The notes below the pieces were generated by a model, which saw only the letters and a program-made list of their open reading frames with translations, searched no databases and was not told where the DNA came from. DNA of 64,000 nucleotides from NCBI GenBank assembly GCA_023053575.1, contig JAKZAP010000007.1, positions 19,617,464 to 19,681,463 on the forward strand, in the 5' to 3' direction. Below are positions 61,651 through 64,000 of the stretch, piece after piece. The position numbers and the translations under genes were made by a program. This DNA comes from Branchinecta lynchi (Eukaryota; Arthropoda; Branchiopoda; Anostraca; Branchinectidae). The first letter of the stretch is position 1. The number at the start of each line of letters is the position of its first letter.

Positions 61651-64000
61651 AGTTTTTACAGTTTGTAGTTCACGTAACCTGGATGCAGCTGAAATCTCGG
61701 GATGGTACTTACTTACGTATGCTAAATGGAACTTGGAACGTTGTCTGATATCTGTGGAGTCATTTGCAAGTTCTCCTAGCGACTGTAAGTTATAAGTGAA
61801 ACTGAGATCCCTTTAGCATGGATCAGATATAGAATTCCCATCACTGCTGTGTAGTAAAGAAAACACATAAATTATTTATTATGAGTCACAGTTAGCAATC
61901 CCCGGATGATCCAGAGAAGAAAACTGTTCTGCATGTCTGGGCTTTGAAAGTTTCGTACTTTGTAGATAAGTATTATTTGACCCCAAGCTGACATTGAAAC
62001 ATATATTCAAATAATGCATATAACGCTGACGAGGATCCTTGCCAAGAAGGGCCGAAATATCGCTGCTAAACCATCGTAGCTGACGTATCCCTTTTATGCA
62101 TTATAACAGAGTAATAGAGATAAAACAGTTTTTGATTCAAATTCAAAGCTTCCATTAGCACTTGTTAAAGCAGAACATATAGTACAGAAAATACCTTCAC
62201 TGTAAAACTTTTTAATTACCTTAAATTACCTTAAATCGCACTTCCAGCGAGATAAGGTGGTGTTAACCTCCTGTAGAGTCTCTCGCTGGTTGGCGGCTTG
62301 ATTGTCAGATCGTTGTTGTAACATCGGCTCACTGGCACTCCAGTGTAGCCGGCATTGATAGATTGATAAATCTTGTTGTCACATCGACTCACTGGAATCC
62401 CAGTGCAGCCGACATTCAGCATTTCGCCAGTCCACGCCTTTCTTGAAGCCATCCAGGGTAGCAGCGTTGATAGTTTTTTCGGAAAGTGGATCGATGTTAC
62501 TATATCTGTGGACAGGTGTTGAAAATCCGACTCGGGGGATTTGCTGGAATTAGTCCGCTTGAAAGCGCTGAACTTGAATATGGCAAATTGTGTCGGAGTA
62601 AGTGGTAACTTTCGAATGTTGTTATTTATAAGTTTCGACTGTCATTATTTTGTAACTTTCGAATGTCCTTCCTTCAAATGACTGGCACGTAGAAAGTGAA
62701 AAGTTTTTAAAAAAGAGAACGAAGTTCTCGATCCGTACTTGTTTTCAAAATTGGATGAAAAATAGGAGAAAACGTTTGTTTGCGGTACAAGATGGTCCTG
62801 GTGAAAAACGACCACTGATTACGATAATGGCGATTTGTTTTCAAGGAATGAGACAAGAATCACCAGTAAACCGGGGTAAATATGCTGAAAGTGCAGGACA
62901 ACTTTTAAAGGACCCTCTCTTCCCCGAGTTTCCGAACTTTCTCATGTGTGTTTATCCACCTTGACGATGCTAGTCTAATTCTTGCATTTTCTGTATTCTA
63001 CGCCTTCGATGCAGATCACGCTCTCACTTATCGCTTCCGAAGACCTCATTGGTCAGTAAAACAGTTTCTTCTTCCGCGTATCAGAACAAAACCAAGGTTT
63101 TTTTCCTAACGTAAGAAGGCTAGGCGTCGGAAGCATCTGCTAGTAATCGCTAATCCGGAACCTGAAATTATCCAGCGGACTGATGGCTACACCCTAGTTA
63201 AATTCAATTTTAATGTGAAATTGCTGATTAGCAGGGCAGTAATGTCCGACTAAAACGTAAACGTTTTCAGGAATGTACAGCAGAATTGAAAGTTTTTTTT
63301 CAAGAATTTCTCTAAACGTGAGCTGCACCTATACTGTATATGATCAACTCCAAAAAACACCATACCAGTGAACCTCAGCAAGAATAAAAACGCCTCCTAA
63401 TTGAACCCTTTAAAGGAAACCTGAATGAAAACCAAGTACCATCCCTGTCTGTATGACTTCCTTTAACATTGCCTGCAGAAAACCCAATCCAAATACGAAA
63501 TAGTGTTTCCAAGCTATGATTTTTGCTCCATTTTGCATCTGTCCTTATTTCAGTACCGAACAATATTAGAAATGAACAAATGTCTCCAATCAAACCTTCT
63601 TAAGGAATATTCTTTAACCAGTTAAGCCGAAACGTGTATCTAGAAGAAATTCCAATACGATCGGGCAAGCGCTGTACAAGATTTGAATGAATTGCGCTTT
63701 TTGTCTTGGAGTCTCCATTTGCAAACCTCCAAAAATGAACATCCCTATTTTGAAAATGCCACGCTCAGGAGAAAAAGGCTCTCCGTGGCCATATCTGTAA
63801 ATGCATTCTCCATGGTCTGTTCAAGTATGTTTTCATCGTTCAGATGTCCTTTAAATTGATCCGAATCAATTGATTAAAGTGTGAACGCTTGTTCGCTTTT
63901 CGCTGGGCACATAATAATAACAACATTCATTTCCTGAATAGCTCATATAATTACTCGCTAGCGTCGGATCGTCACACAATTATTAACACGGTTAAAACTT
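61651..64000. other. No gene seen; small duplications
   Basis: It holds the second copy of the direct repeat (61705-61835), a fragment with 'aagggccgaaatatcgctg' near 62047, and a ~66-bp tandem duplication at about 62310-62415 ('cactggcactccagtgtagc' against 'cactggaatcccagtgcagc'). No coding region is supported. Confidence 0.45.

Overview
The window is animal (metazoan, probably invertebrate) nuclear DNA. It is AT-rich, almost free of long host reading frames and dominated by interspersed repeats. One convincing host coding segment is visible, a symmetric phase 1-1 EGF-like exon at 42367-42618 with clean splice sites. The species cannot be named from the sequence.

The main feature is a nearly complete Polinton/Maverick element of the adintovirus type at 18389-31918 (13,530 bp). 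It starts with AG and ends with CT, has inverted repeats of 585 and 584 bp, and is flanked by a perfect 6-bp duplication (TATGTG at 18383-18388 and 31919-31924). It landed inside an older repeat (family A), which resumes on the other side. Genes on the minus strand, in transcription order from the right: protein-primed DNA polymerase B, packaging ATPase, a fibre-like protein, a hydrophobic protein with two AT-hooks, an adenovirus-type cysteine protease, a zinc ribbon plus integrase (reading frame broken), a coiled-coil virion protein, penton-like minor capsid protein, a small pVI-like protein, and major capsid protein. A small membrane protein is divergently transcribed on the plus strand, and each inverted repeat carries its own copy of a 102-residue gene. 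Together they make a self-replicating, capsid-forming, integrating virus/transposon: polymerase for replication, capsid proteins, ATPase and protease for the particle, integrase for insertion. Nearly every gene begins at a TAAATG box. The two that lack it (integrase core and protease) are the two whose apparent starts look wrong.

The flanks are layers of repeats. Family A (1-460, 2050-2425, 12030-13535, 15320-15680, 16700-18388 plus 31925-32150, 36540-37840, 43357-46295, 48050-50530) has a unit of about 430 bp made of three sub-units of about 145 bp, with long G runs. Family B (3792-5019, 8191-9249, 32458-33430, 46293-47372, 55921-56580, 57581-59006) has an internal 137-bp tandem repeat and GGGATCCC near both ends. 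Other elements are a MITE family split by a family B copy (7960-9412; fuller copy 42650-43036), an 860-bp Mutator-like MITE with 9-bp duplication (38493-39352), a 3.6-kb PIF/Harbinger-like element with TAA duplication (51605-55208), a large foldback of 119-bp arrays (56760-60500), and several smaller foldbacks.

The remaining stretches show no gene I can support. Two weak exon-like segments (9807-9962, 11012-11210) and decayed coding traces inside the Harbinger-like element are listed at low confidence.
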